Part shown: one piece after another, positions 23,135-31,003 of the stretch
Layout: each line of letters begins with the position of its first letter
Numbering within the stretch: position 1 is the stretch's first letter
NCBI GenBank assembly: GCA_036136335.1
Contig: JAYZQT010000069.1
Coordinates: 1 to 31,875, forward strand
Source: JAYZQT01 sp036136335
GTDB lineage: Bacteria > Pseudomonadota > Alphaproteobacteria > MPNO01 > UBA830
Length of the DNA: 31,875 nucleotides
Reading direction: 5' to 3'
Position numbers and translations under genes: made by a program
Notes under the pieces: model-generated
Database searches by the model: none
What the model was told of the DNA's origin: nothing
What the model saw: the letters and a program-made list of their open reading frames with translations, nothing else

Positions 23135-24043
23135 ATGCCACCACGGCAAGACGAAAAGTTTTGTGTCACCCTGCTAGGCACCGGCGCGCCGCCACCGGTC
23201 ATTGACCGTTTTGGCCCAAGTACCCTTGTGGAGGTTGGTTCCCGGAAGTTTCTTTTTGACGCGGGACGAGGGGCTCTCCAGAGACTCAATCAACTTGGCA
23301 TCCCGTTTGGCGATATATCGGGGCTGTTTCTTACACACCTCCATTCTGATCATGTTGTCGGCTTCGTGGACCTGTGGCTGACCGGCTGGATCGGGCGCCC
23401 GTGGGGCAGCCGAACAACGCCGCTCAAAATCTGGGGTCCGTCAGGAACCGGCCAGATGATCAAGCACTTGCCGCTTGCCTTCGCCACCGATATTCGCGTG
23501 CGCAGGCATTCGTACGATCCGGAAGGTGTGAGGCTCGAGTGCACCGAAATAAAAGAGGGCGTGGCGTATGGTGCGGCTGATACGACCATTACTGCATTCA
23601 GGGTCGATCATGGTGGTGAGGACCTGGATGCGTACGGCTATCGTATCGATCATGGTGATCGATCAGTGGTTCTCTCGGGTGATACCACATTCAACGAAAA
23701 TCTGATCGCCAACTCTCAGGACGCAGACCTTCTCGTCCACGAAGTGACCCACGGTATGGGAGACGGCATCGAGCGTACCAATCTGGAACGCATCCGTGCC
23801 AATCACACAACCCCCGAAGATGCTGGAAAGGTATTTACTCGCACACGACCGAGGCTCGCCGCGTACACCCATATTCTTCTTTTTGGAACGGCCACCGCCG
23901 CAGACCTTATACCAGCAACCAGACCGACATACGAAGGGCCCCTGATCGTGGGCGAGGATTTGATGCAGTTCGACATTGGTGACGACATACAGGTAACGCA
24001 CATACCGCCCGGTCCACCCGCAAATGAACGCGTCACGTTCTAG
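23135..24043 (+). CDS. MBL-fold metallo-hydrolase (RNase Z / arylsulfatase-like group)
   Basis: 302 residues without signal peptide. The zinc motif THLHSDH (His68, His70, Asp72, His73) follows DAGRGALQRL. Further metal-binding regions are VLSGDTTFNENLI, HEVTHGM, RANHTTPEDAG and YTHIL. The pattern is that of the RNase Z-like branch, which also holds small-molecule hydrolases (lactonases, sulfatases, cyclic phosphodiesterases). In this context an esterase or lactonase role on a pathway intermediate is more likely than tRNA processing, but that is inference. The start has a GAGAGG site 6 bases upstream; TTGACT at 23074-23079 could be a -35 box. The gene stands alone and is divergent from the second Rieske operon. 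Confidence 0.88.
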   Translation: MPPRQDEKFCVTLLGTGAPPPVIDRFGPSTLVEVGSRKFLFDAGRGALQRLNQLGIPFGDISGLFLTHLHSDHVVGFVDLWLTGWIGRPWGSRTTPLKIWGPSGTGQMIKHLPLAFATDIRVRRHSYDPEGVRLECTEIKEGVAYGAADTTITAFRVDHGGEDLDAYGYRIDHGDRSVVLSGDTTFNENLIANSQDADLLVHEVTHGMGDGIERTNLERIRANHTTPEDAGKVFTRTRPRLAAYTHILLFGTATAADLIPATRPTYEGPLIVGEDLMQFDIGDDIQVTHIPPGPPANERVTF

Positions 24044-24182
24044 ACGCTTTATCTCTTCGTTTGTCAGAACAGATGAATGCCGGCACGGGGTGTTAGCACG
24101 CCAGGATTGAAGCATGACTTCCTGTAACAAAGCCGGGCAACACGGAACACATTCCTGCGGTCTCGGCGTTTTCCTCGGGGGC

Positions 24183-25418
24183 TCAGGCGGCCTGCGGCGC
24201 CTGTTCCCGCTCGATTGGTTTGTCGTTGATGGGATAGTTCAAAAGCGAAGCAACCAGACCCATGATGACAGCAGCCCACCAGATACCATTGTAATTACCG
24301 AACATATCGTAAAGGTATCCGGCAACGTATATGCCGAAAAAACTGCCAATCTGATGGGCCACAAACGCAAAAGCAAAAAGCATCCCCATATGATTCAGGC
24401 CGAATACCTGGGCAACTATCGAACTGGTCAACGGCACTGTTCCAAGCCAGAGCAGCCCCATCAAAACTGAAAATACGATAACGGAGTCTGACGTTATTGG
24501 CAGCAGGATGAATACGATCATTATCACGGACCGCAATGAGTAGAGCCAGCACAACAGGTACTTCTGGCGATATTTGTTTGCAGCGGCTCCCCAGGCAAAT
24601 GTACCAGCAATGTTGAACGCGCCAATCAACGATAATGACAATGCGGCTATTGATGTTTCAACTTCAAGGCTTGTTAACATGTTTGGAAAATGGGTGCCGA
24701 TGAACATAGTTTGCAGCCCGCAAACAAAGTACCCGCCAGTCAAGAGCAAATAGCCACGATGCCGGAAAGCCTCACCGATAGCCTCGCCTGTTTTCTGTGC
24801 GGGCGCGCCCAGCGTAATTGCGGCTTCAGATTTGCGCGTTGCCATAACAAAAGCGAGGGGCACGATCAGAGCCGTCATCGCCGCCATAACATAGAGGGCG
24901 AATATCCAGCCCTGAGAATCAATCAGAAACTGTCCCATTGGGATCATCACCACTTGTCCGGATGATCCACCGGCGGCCGCAATGCCAAGATACAGATTGC
25001 GTTTCTCAGGAGTGACGGATCGACTGATTGCCGAAAGTATGATCGGAAACATCGCACCGGACATGGCAAACCCGGTAAACACGCCAATAGAAAGATGGGC
25101 CATTAGCGGCGTCGAAGATACTGTCATCAGCAACAGCCCGCTAGAATAAAGTATGCCTGACGCTGCGAGAACACGGCCAGCTCCGTATCTGTCAGCAATG
25201 TTTCCGGCAACCGGTCCGCCAAGACCCCAGAATACTGTCTGTAGGGCCATCGAAAGAGATAGCACCTTGATCTGGTTGGGTCCGAAAATATCGAGGGACG
25301 CGGGTTCCAGCCATAACCCGAACGAAAAACGCGTGCCGAGCGACAGGAACGAAATGGATGTACCCGCGATAAGAAGAATGAGAGGTGTGCGCCAGTTGCT
25401 GGCAATCGAGGAATTCAT
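24183..25418 (-). CDS. MFS transporter (oxalate/monocarboxylate-type)
   Basis: 411 residues with 12 predicted membrane spans. The loop 2-3 motif is GNIADRYGAGR, and the central region has SGQVVMIPMGQFLI. The overall pattern is that of the monocarboxylate/oxalate-formate antiporter branch. The second half contains FRHRGYLLLTGGYFVCGLQ, nearly matched by the partial transporter at the right edge of the window (HHKGYVTTAVAFFVCGLQ), so the two are paralogues. It probably imports an organic acid or exports an end product. The gene follows a SnoaL-like gene by 194 bases and has a 22-base inverted repeat upstream, so it may be separately controlled. Confidence 0.92.
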   Translation of the reverse strand: MNSSIASNWRTPLILLIAGTSISFLSLGTRFSFGLWLEPASLDIFGPNQIKVLSLSMALQTVFWGLGGPVAGNIADRYGAGRVLAASGILYSSGLLLMTVSSTPLMAHLSIGVFTGFAMSGAMFPIILSAISRSVTPEKRNLYLGIAAAGGSSGQVVMIPMGQFLIDSQGWIFALYVMAAMTALIVPLAFVMATRKSEAAITLGAPAQKTGEAIGEAFRHRGYLLLTGGYFVCGLQTMFIGTHFPNMLTSLEVETSIAALSLSLIGAFNIAGTFAWGAAANKYRQKYLLCWLYSLRSVIMIVFILLPITSDSVIVFSVLMGLLWLGTVPLTSSIVAQVFGLNHMGMLFAFAFVAHQIGSFFGIYVAGYLYDMFGNYNGIWWAAVIMGLVASLLNYPINDKPIEREQAPQAA

Positions 25419-25532
25419 AGCTGGTTATGCGCCTTTCTCCCGTGGTAATGCAACCAGAGCATCACTACGCGGACCCTCGCAGTGCCAGACCCATCCCCGT
25501 GTCAGATCAAGAAAAGGACGGCATCGACTGTT

Positions 25533-25554
25533 GGTTTAACCATGGGAGTAAACC
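25533..25554. promoter_or_regulatory. Inverted repeat GGTTTA-N10-TAAACC upstream of the MFS gene
   Basis: Perfect 6-base arms at 25533-25538 and 25549-25554, about 115-135 bases before the transporter start, in the 194-base gap after the SnoaL-like gene. The spacing fits an operator for a dimeric regulator; no T-run follows, so it is not a typical terminator. Confidence 0.3.
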
Positions 25555-25612
25555 GGTAATGGTCAGCGGAATTCGAAAATACGCGCCACATTTTCTGAAG
25601 ATCCCCTAAATT

Positions 25613-26056
25613 TCAACTTTTGGCTCGACGGTCTCCGTGTGACCGCTGCGGCGTCCCCGGGTTGAGGGAAATGTGTGTGTGCACTCCCTTCCAGCTTTCA
25701 GCTGGAGTTTTTCGACGAAAAACCACCGTCGCCCTCCCATTACGCTGGAAGGAAGCCATATCCACACCGAAGCCCGTAGAATGCCAGACCACAATGCCTA
25801 CACCCTGCAATCTGTCCGGAGAAATCAGACATTCCAGTGTATCGGTATCAAACCTGAATCCCTCGATAGTAGGCCAGACCCTGCGCCACTGTTCCACTTC
25901 CAGATATTTTAAGCCCCTGACCGTGTCCATTCGGGTCCCGAACCCTATAACATCGTCGTCGAACAACTCACGTGCCGGGATGAAATCAACACCGTCGACA
26001 AGCTTGTCCCAGGTCTCGAACCATAAAGCGATGTCATCGAAATCCGCCTGTTCCAT
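25613..26056 (-). CDS. SnoaL-like / NTF2-fold protein 2
   Basis: 147 residues. It starts FDDIALWFETWDKLVDGVDFIPARELFDDDVIGFG and ends with RATVVFRRK...WKGVHTHISLNPG, a segment typical of the DUF4440/SnoaL-like NTF2-fold group, where HTHxS is conserved. It is a small soluble protein of unknown reaction and only distantly related to the other SnoaL-like protein at 19727. The gene is the first in a minus-strand pair with the MFS transporter and is divergent from the YciI/LimB-like genes. Initiation site: AGG about 12 bases before ATG 26056. Confidence 0.82.
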   Translation of the reverse strand: MEQADFDDIALWFETWDKLVDGVDFIPARELFDDDVIGFGTRMDTVRGLKYLEVEQWRRVWPTIEGFRFDTDTLECLISPDRLQGVGIVVWHSTGFGVDMASFQRNGRATVVFRRKTPAESWKGVHTHISLNPGTPQRSHGDRRAKS

Positions 26057-26298
26057 ATTCTGTACCCTTTCCTGCCACTCGTTTTTTCCTCAGTAAACAT
26101 TTCTGCTGTGCCCCCCACTACTCTGCCACACCATCGGGGCCACCGTGAAATGTCCGTAAAAGAACCGGACCAGCCAGCCTGATGTTTTGATGTAAATTCC
26201 CTGTTATTCAGGAAAGTCAGACCACAGGTTGAATTTAGGATTGTCGGCTATGGATTTTAGAGAGCATTATGAATTTCAGTAAACAGGGACGGTAGAAT

Positions 26299-26676
26299 AT
26301 GTCATCCAAAAAAAACGAGCTGGCGAAGGTCATGGACGGTTTTCTGGCGCTGGAGCTTTACGTTCTGATAATAGAACCCCTGCGTGGACCTGCAATCGCC
26401 GAAGGTCTTTATGATCATATCCAGCGCCAGATTGGTCTGGAAAGAGACGGCGTCATGTTCGGGGCCGGACCCCTGATGGACGAAGGTGAGGCTGAGCCAA
26501 ACCGTGGTATGATGATAATCCGGGCATCCTCTTTTGAGGAAGCCAGAAAAATTGCCGATGCGGAGCCATATTTTCGGGACGGCCTCCGGACCTATACCCT
26601 CCACCGATGGAAGCTTAATGAAGGCAGCATGAGTTTTACGGTTAATTATTCTGACCAGAGTGTCAGTATAGCCTAG
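26299..26676 (+). CDS. YciI-like protein
   Basis: 125 residues. The core YVLIIEPLRGP, RDGVMFGAGPLMDEG, MMIIRASSFEEARKIADAEPYFRDGLRTYTLHRWKL follows the YCII domain (dimeric alpha/beta barrel) fold, where small enzymes act on aromatic or quinonoid substrates, as in dechlorination of chlorohydroquinone or muconolactone-type chemistry. An N-terminal extension of about 15 residues is basic. The gene lies 39 bases before a luciferase-like monooxygenase and probably is cotranscribed with it. It could process the monooxygenase product. The ribosome-binding site is weak. Confidence 0.78.
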   Translation: MSSKKNELAKVMDGFLALELYVLIIEPLRGPAIAEGLYDHIQRQIGLERDGVMFGAGPLMDEGEAEPNRGMMIIRASSFEEARKIADAEPYFRDGLRTYTLHRWKLNEGSMSFTVNYSDQSVSIA

Positions 26677-26715
26677 TTGGGTAATTACAACCTTTGACAA
26701 TTTATGGAGTGCGCC

Positions 26716-27825
26716 ATGCATCTCGGAATATTCATGATGCCGTTGCATCCACCGCACCGAACAATTTCCGAAACTTTTGCTGAGGACACCGAGAAATCGC
26801 TGTACGCGGACAGACTTGGTTATGAAGAACTATGGCTGGGCGAACATTTTGCGGCCACCACAGAACCCTTTGCATCTCCCATGATGTTTATGGCCAATCT
26901 GATAAACCAGACCAGTAATCTAAAGTTCGGGACGGGCGTGATAAATCTTCCCAATCATCACCCGGCAGTCGTCGCCGGTGAAGTCGCCCAGTTTGATCAC
27001 ATGACCGGAGGCAACTTCCTTCTCGGGATCGGACCCGGCGGCCTCATTTCCGATTTCGAACTGTTCGATAATCTGGACAACGACGTTCGCGCACGGAAAT
27101 TTACAGAATGTATCGACATGATTCTCGACATATGGGCCGGGGATCCGCCGTACAGTCTCGAAGGAGAATTCTGGTCCATCAAAATCCAGGAGGGCGTCAT
27201 AAGCGAGCTTGGGATTGGCCATATGGCAAAACCACTCCAGCGACCGCACCCACCAATTTCCGTATCGCTGGCAAGTCCCCATTCCCAGTCCGCACGATCC
27301 GCTGCAGAGCGCGGATGGGACATCGTTTCCGCAAATATAAGTCCAGTCTATTCGGTAAAATCTCACTGGGACATATACTGCGAAGCGGCGGCCCTGAACG
27401 GGCGGAAAGCGACCGGCAAAAACTGGCGGGTCGCCCGCAATATCCTTGTGGCACCCTCAGACACGGAAGCGGAAGAACGGGTATTCAGCGATGACGCCTC
27501 CAGCCGTTATTATTTCACTTACATGCACGGAGTGTTCGCCTCTCTGGATCACTTGATTCTGGTAAAACCAGACCCGGATATGTCCGATGCCGACTGCACG
27601 CCGGAGGTGATCGTCCGGGAGTGTGTCACCTACGGTTCGACAGAAACAGTACTCGATAAACTGGTAGCCTTTCGGGATCATGTTGGTCCGTTCGACACCC
27701 TCCTTTTGACCGGTACCGACTGGGGCGGACCGAACATGGCCTGGGAGAAGGAATCCATGCGTCTCATGGCTGAAGAGGTGATGCCAAGGTTTAGGCAACA
27801 TGCTCTTGCAACTGAAACCGGATAG
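26716..27825 (+). CDS. Luciferase-like (LLM) monooxygenase 3, limonene-monooxygenase-like
   Basis: 369 residues from ATG 26716, with GGAG 6 bases upstream; the ATG at 26704 overlaps that site and was rejected. HLGIFMMPLHPPHRTISETF, LGYEELWLGEHF, LKFGTGVINLPNHHPAVVA and HMTGGNFLLGIGPGGLISDFELF match the branch that includes limonene 1,2-monooxygenase (LimB) and related FMN-dependent terpene oxidisers. It would need FMNH2 from a flavin reductase, which is not obvious in the window. The pairing with a YciI-like protein is uncommon. The gene ends convergently against the PrpF-like gene. Confidence 0.9.
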   Translation: MHLGIFMMPLHPPHRTISETFAEDTEKSLYADRLGYEELWLGEHFAATTEPFASPMMFMANLINQTSNLKFGTGVINLPNHHPAVVAGEVAQFDHMTGGNFLLGIGPGGLISDFELFDNLDNDVRARKFTECIDMILDIWAGDPPYSLEGEFWSIKIQEGVISELGIGHMAKPLQRPHPPISVSLASPHSQSARSAAERGWDIVSANISPVYSVKSHWDIYCEAAALNGRKATGKNWRVARNILVAPSDTEAEERVFSDDASSRYYFTYMHGVFASLDHLILVKPDPDMSDADCTPEVIVRECVTYGSTETVLDKLVAFRDHVGPFDTLLLTGTDWGGPNMAWEKESMRLMAEEVMPRFRQHALATETG

Positions 27826-27962
27826 AGGCGGGAGGCACGCCGTGGGACCCCCCAACCATTCTGTCGAATAGCCGGATCCAGATCGCACAAAACGGGCTTT
27901 GGTGCTGACAAACCCGGCCGCGGATGCAAGCAAAACCGTTCGGTACAGAATGTTTGCGAGCG

Positions 27963-29138
27963 TTACCCGCTCCCCTGAGGACCCAACCCTCGTTCAACCG
28001 TCGGGATGCCAGCTTCCGCAGGGGCGTGGGCAGGAACGGCATGTATTCCGTCCCATATGTCGGACGGTATCAGGGCACACCCTTCCATCAGCCGTCTCGT
28101 GGTCCGCAATAGTGCCGACCTCCGGATTTGTGGTATCCCGTTCACTGGTTTTCCTGTCTCGAGTTCGACCGAAAATTCCCCCGTCGGATGTTCAATTGAA
28201 ATATGTTTCGGATTTCCGTCCTGCACCTGAGCGATGTTAAATGCTGTTGACCCGGGAAGTACGCACGCTGTCCCCACGGTCACCGCGGCCAGCACTCCAA
28301 TTGAGGCGTGGCAGATGTGAGGGATGAAACAGCGGGTACTTATGGCGCCTCCTTTTGCCGGTGGCGAAACCAGACACATCTTGGGAACGACTTTATCCTT
28401 CACGTCCCCAAGGTTCATCATGGGACTGATGCTGAGACGAATATTCTCCAGCCGATGTTTCAAATCAGTGGCAGCGTCCAGTTGATCGCGGGTCTCTCTC
28501 CCCGTCGCACCGATATCCTGTGCATGCAATATCACCATCGGCATACCGTTATCGATACAGGTCACTTTAACCCCATCGACCTCGTCCACGATGTTTCTGG
28601 TGGGCAAAAGCAGGCCGCATGCTGACCCGGCAGTATCCAGAAAGTCAATCAACACAGGTGCGGAGCTCCCGGGAACGCCATCAATACTTGCATCCCCGCT
28701 GTAGGCAACAACCCCACCCGGGGTCTGAACGTGAACGTCACAAAGATTCCCCGAATTCACCATGTGTATGCGAACAGTGGTCCGTTCCCGGACCGCCTGG
28801 ATCAAATTGTGTTCAAGTGCAAAAGGGGCAACCCCTGCAAGCATGTTTCCGCAATTTGGTGTCACATCCACCAGTGACTGGTCAACCTTGACCTGGCAGA
28901 ACAGATAATCCAGGTCGACGCCCTCCCGTGTCGACCTGCTGACGATTGCAACCTTGCTGGTTAGCGGGTCTCCACCTCCGAGACCGTCAATCTGACGCGC
29001 ATCGGGTGATCCCATGACTGAAAGCAGTACACGGTCCCGCAGCATTGGATCTGCGGGAAGATCGGAGGCAAGAAAATAGGGTCCCTTAGATGTTCCGCCA
29101 CGCTGTATTACGCAGGGTATTCGGGTTTGATCCGCCAT
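27963..29138 (-). CDS. PrpF family isomerase (4-oxalomesaconate tautomerase GalD-like)
   Basis: 391 residues. RGGTSKG is at 13-19, the GGGDPLTSK loop is at 54-62 and the catalytic Cys96 lies in NCGNM; FIPHICHASIG is further on. These are the hallmarks of PrpF/GalD proteins, DapF-like cysteine isomerases acting on unsaturated di- and tricarboxylates: GalD tautomerises 4-oxalomesaconate in the gallate/protocatechuate 4,5-cleavage pathway and PrpF isomerises trans-2-methylaconitate. Length and sequence here look closer to GalD. No clear Shine-Dalgarno stands before ATG 29138. It follows the quinone reductase by 32 bases, in one unit. If it acts on a ring-cleavage product, the cleavage enzyme must be coded elsewhere. 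Confidence 0.9.
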   Translation of the reverse strand: MADQTRIPCVIQRGGTSKGPYFLASDLPADPMLRDRVLLSVMGSPDARQIDGLGGGDPLTSKVAIVSRSTREGVDLDYLFCQVKVDQSLVDVTPNCGNMLAGVAPFALEHNLIQAVRERTTVRIHMVNSGNLCDVHVQTPGGVVAYSGDASIDGVPGSSAPVLIDFLDTAGSACGLLLPTRNIVDEVDGVKVTCIDNGMPMVILHAQDIGATGRETRDQLDAATDLKHRLENIRLSISPMMNLGDVKDKVVPKMCLVSPPAKGGAISTRCFIPHICHASIGVLAAVTVGTACVLPGSTAFNIAQVQDGNPKHISIEHPTGEFSVELETGKPVNGIPQIRRSALLRTTRRLMEGCALIPSDIWDGIHAVPAHAPAEAGIPTVERGLGPQGSG

Positions 29139-29170
29139 CAGTTGTCATTCATTAACATTGCATGCCGGTA

Positions 29171-29755
29171 TCAAAGCTGTGCAACCAGTCTCATGACCCG
29201 GTCACGAAACCTGCCGATTTTGCCAGCATCGGGCTTATGAAGGTTGTAAAGACCACAATAGGAAATCCTCGCCGACCTCGAAATAAACCAGCGGATGTAT
29301 CGCGTCATCATTTTTCTGGGGGGATCCCCAAACCAGTGTAAAATTGAGCGTCCCCGACCGTACGTAACAATCGAAATCACTCGCTGGATGTGTTGCAAAT
29401 TCGGATGAAGTGTTCCGTCCTCCGCTAGTTTGAATGAAACCCCGGGCTTCATTACCCTGTCGAAAAACCCCTTGAGAATGGCTGGTGGACCCAGACACCA
29501 TGTGGGAAAGCAGAATATCAGGACATCCGCCTTTGCGAGGCTTTCCGCGTACCGCTGAACCTCAGCATTTGCTGCTGTTTCATCAAAATATGCAGCCCGC
29601 TCTTCGGGAGCCAGCACTGGGTTGAAATTATCCCGGTACAAATCGATCGCTTCCGTCTGGTGCCCATTTTCCTGCAGTAGGTTCAGTACATCGTTATAAA
29701 TTTGGCCGTTCAGGCTTTTGAGTTCTGGGTGAGCAAAGATCACGAGGGCACGCAT
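29171..29755 (-). CDS. Flavodoxin-fold NAD(P)H dehydrogenase (quinone reductase)
   Basis: 194 residues with the NQO1/MdaB-type flavodoxin-like fold: MRALVIFAHPELKSLNGQI, then FCFPTWCLGPPAILKGFFDRVMKPGVSF around 82-109, which binds FMN/FAD. Such enzymes reduce quinones or nitroaromatics by two electrons, and may protect against quinones formed from catechols, or supply reduced flavin. This is the only candidate for a flavin-reducing partner of the luciferase-like monooxygenases here, though that is speculation. It is the first gene of a minus-strand pair with the PrpF-like gene and is divergent from yghU. Confidence 0.87.
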   Translation of the reverse strand: MRALVIFAHPELKSLNGQIYNDVLNLLQENGHQTEAIDLYRDNFNPVLAPEERAAYFDETAANAEVQRYAESLAKADVLIFCFPTWCLGPPAILKGFFDRVMKPGVSFKLAEDGTLHPNLQHIQRVISIVTYGRGRSILHWFGDPPRKMMTRYIRWFISRSARISYCGLYNLHKPDAGKIGRFRDRVMRLVAQL

Positions 29756-29785
29756 ATCTGCATCCAGTTGTTTTGGCAGAAAACC

Positions 29786-29795
29786 TTATCCGCAG
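29786..29795 (+). repeat. TTATCCGCAG motif, copy 2
   Basis: Plus-strand copy of the same 10-mer found at 7265-7274 (minus) and 29907-29916 (plus). It lies 114 bases upstream of the yghU -35 box. Confidence 0.35.
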
Positions 29796-29899
29796 AGCAT
29801 GGGCCCAGGCAAGGGTTCTGAACTCGCCTTAGCCAGTACCCGGGAAGCAGGACTGTATTAGTGCCTGCAACACACAGGCGTTTTGTTACCGGACACAGA

Positions 29900-29927
29900 T
29901 TACAATTTATCCGCAGGGTATTATAAT
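29900..29927 (+). promoter_or_regulatory. Strong sigma70-type promoter for yghU, with TTATCCGCAG in its spacer
   Basis: TTACAA at 29900-29905 and a perfect TATAAT at 29922-29927, spacer 16. A copy of TTATCCGCAG fills 29907-29916, so a factor binding there would block or bend the promoter. Predicted start of transcription is near 29934. Confidence 0.55.
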
Positions 29928-30092
29928 AAGACATTGGACAGACGATCTACCCGCGTGGTCACCCTCCTGCCTGACGAAGCTTGAACAAACCTGCGTCATT
30001 TCTAACTGTTTCCCAGGAGGCCTCATCTACTTCGACAAAACCGGGGTACGGAGCAACCCGGCGGCAAAAAGAACAGGAATGGAGTTATTTAA

Positions 30093-30968
30093 ATGACGGA
30101 ACCCTCTGCTTACACGCCTCCCAAAGTCTGGAAATGGGAAACCGAAAGTGGTGGGGCTTTTGCCAACATCAATCGTCCCGTAGCCGGTCCAACGCATGAC
30201 AAAGAATTGCCCGTCGGGAAGCACCCGTTGCAGCTATACTCGCTTGCAACACCGAATGGTGTGAAGGTAACGGTGATGCTGGAGGAACTGCTCGCGCTTG
30301 GTTTTACGGAGGCCGAGTACGATGCCTGGCCAATCCGAATTGGTGATGGCGACCAGTTTGGCAGCGGCTTCGTGGCCGTAAACCCAAATTCCAAAATACC
30401 AGCCCTGATGGACCACAGCTCCGAGCCATCTACCCGCATTTTTGAATCTGGCGCGATACTCCTCTATCTTGCAGAAAAATTCGATGCACTGCTTCCGCCG
30501 GATCCTGCACACCGTGCTGAATGCCTTTCCTGGCTGTTCTGGCAAATGGGCAGTGCACCCTATCTCGGTGGCGGATTTGGCCATTTTTACAATTACGCGC
30601 CCGACAAACTTCAATACCCCATCGACCGTTTTACAATGGAAGTGAAACGTCAGCTGGACGTTCTCGACCGTCAGCTGGGCAACAGCCGCTATATCTGCGG
30701 CGACGAATATACCATTGCTGATATAGCTATCTGGCCGTGGTATGGCGGCCTCCTTCTGAACCACCTGTATGGCGCGGCAGAGTTTGTGGAGGCCTCCTCC
30801 TACACGCATGCAATGCGGTGGACGGAGGAGATTGGAAATAGAGAAGCTGTCAGGCGTGGCAGGATGGTCAACAAGCTCCGGGGCGAGCTTCATGAACAGC
30901 TCCGTGAAAGGCACGACGCCGCTGACTTTGAAAACAGCACCCAGGACAAGATTGAAGCCTCAACCTGA
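30093..30968 (+). CDS. yghU: Glutathione S-transferase / disulfide-bond reductase YghU
   Basis: 291 residues, against about 288 in E. coli YghU, and similar along the whole length. The N-terminal block AGGAFANxNRPxxGPTH of the family is seen as SGGAFANINRPVAGPTHDK near 26-44. GKHPLQLYSLATPNGVKVT begins the thioredoxin-like domain, NPNSKIPAL is the glutathione-binding cis-Pro loop, and LGGGFGHFYNYAPDK is in the helical domain. YghU has disulfide reductase activity with glutathione and may detoxify electrophilic or quinonoid intermediates of this pathway. GGAG is 9 bases upstream. Downstream, after 35 bases, starts an MFS transporter. Confidence 0.95.
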   Translation: MTEPSAYTPPKVWKWETESGGAFANINRPVAGPTHDKELPVGKHPLQLYSLATPNGVKVTVMLEELLALGFTEAEYDAWPIRIGDGDQFGSGFVAVNPNSKIPALMDHSSEPSTRIFESGAILLYLAEKFDALLPPDPAHRAECLSWLFWQMGSAPYLGGGFGHFYNYAPDKLQYPIDRFTMEVKRQLDVLDRQLGNSRYICGDEYTIADIAIWPWYGGLLLNHLYGAAEFVEASSYTHAMRWTEEIGNREAVRRGRMVNKLRGELHEQLRERHDAADFENSTQDKIEAST

Positions 30969-31003
30969 TCTGCAGCGGCAGCGCGACCAGGACGGAATAC
31001 AGG

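Larger units (their letters stand above)
29756..30092. other. 337-base divergent control region (quinone reductase / yghU)
   Basis: No coding frame is convincing in this gap. It holds two copies of TTATCCGCAG (29786-29795 and 29907-29916), a good plus-strand promoter at 29900-29927, a leader of about 155 bases before yghU, and GGAG at 9 bases before the yghU start. The long leader may carry further control elements but no clear hairpin was seen. Confidence 0.5.

Noticed and set aside
30234..30914. 226-codon minus-strand open frame
   Set aside because: It is antisense to yghU, whose protein matches its family end to end; the antisense translation has no recognisable motif.
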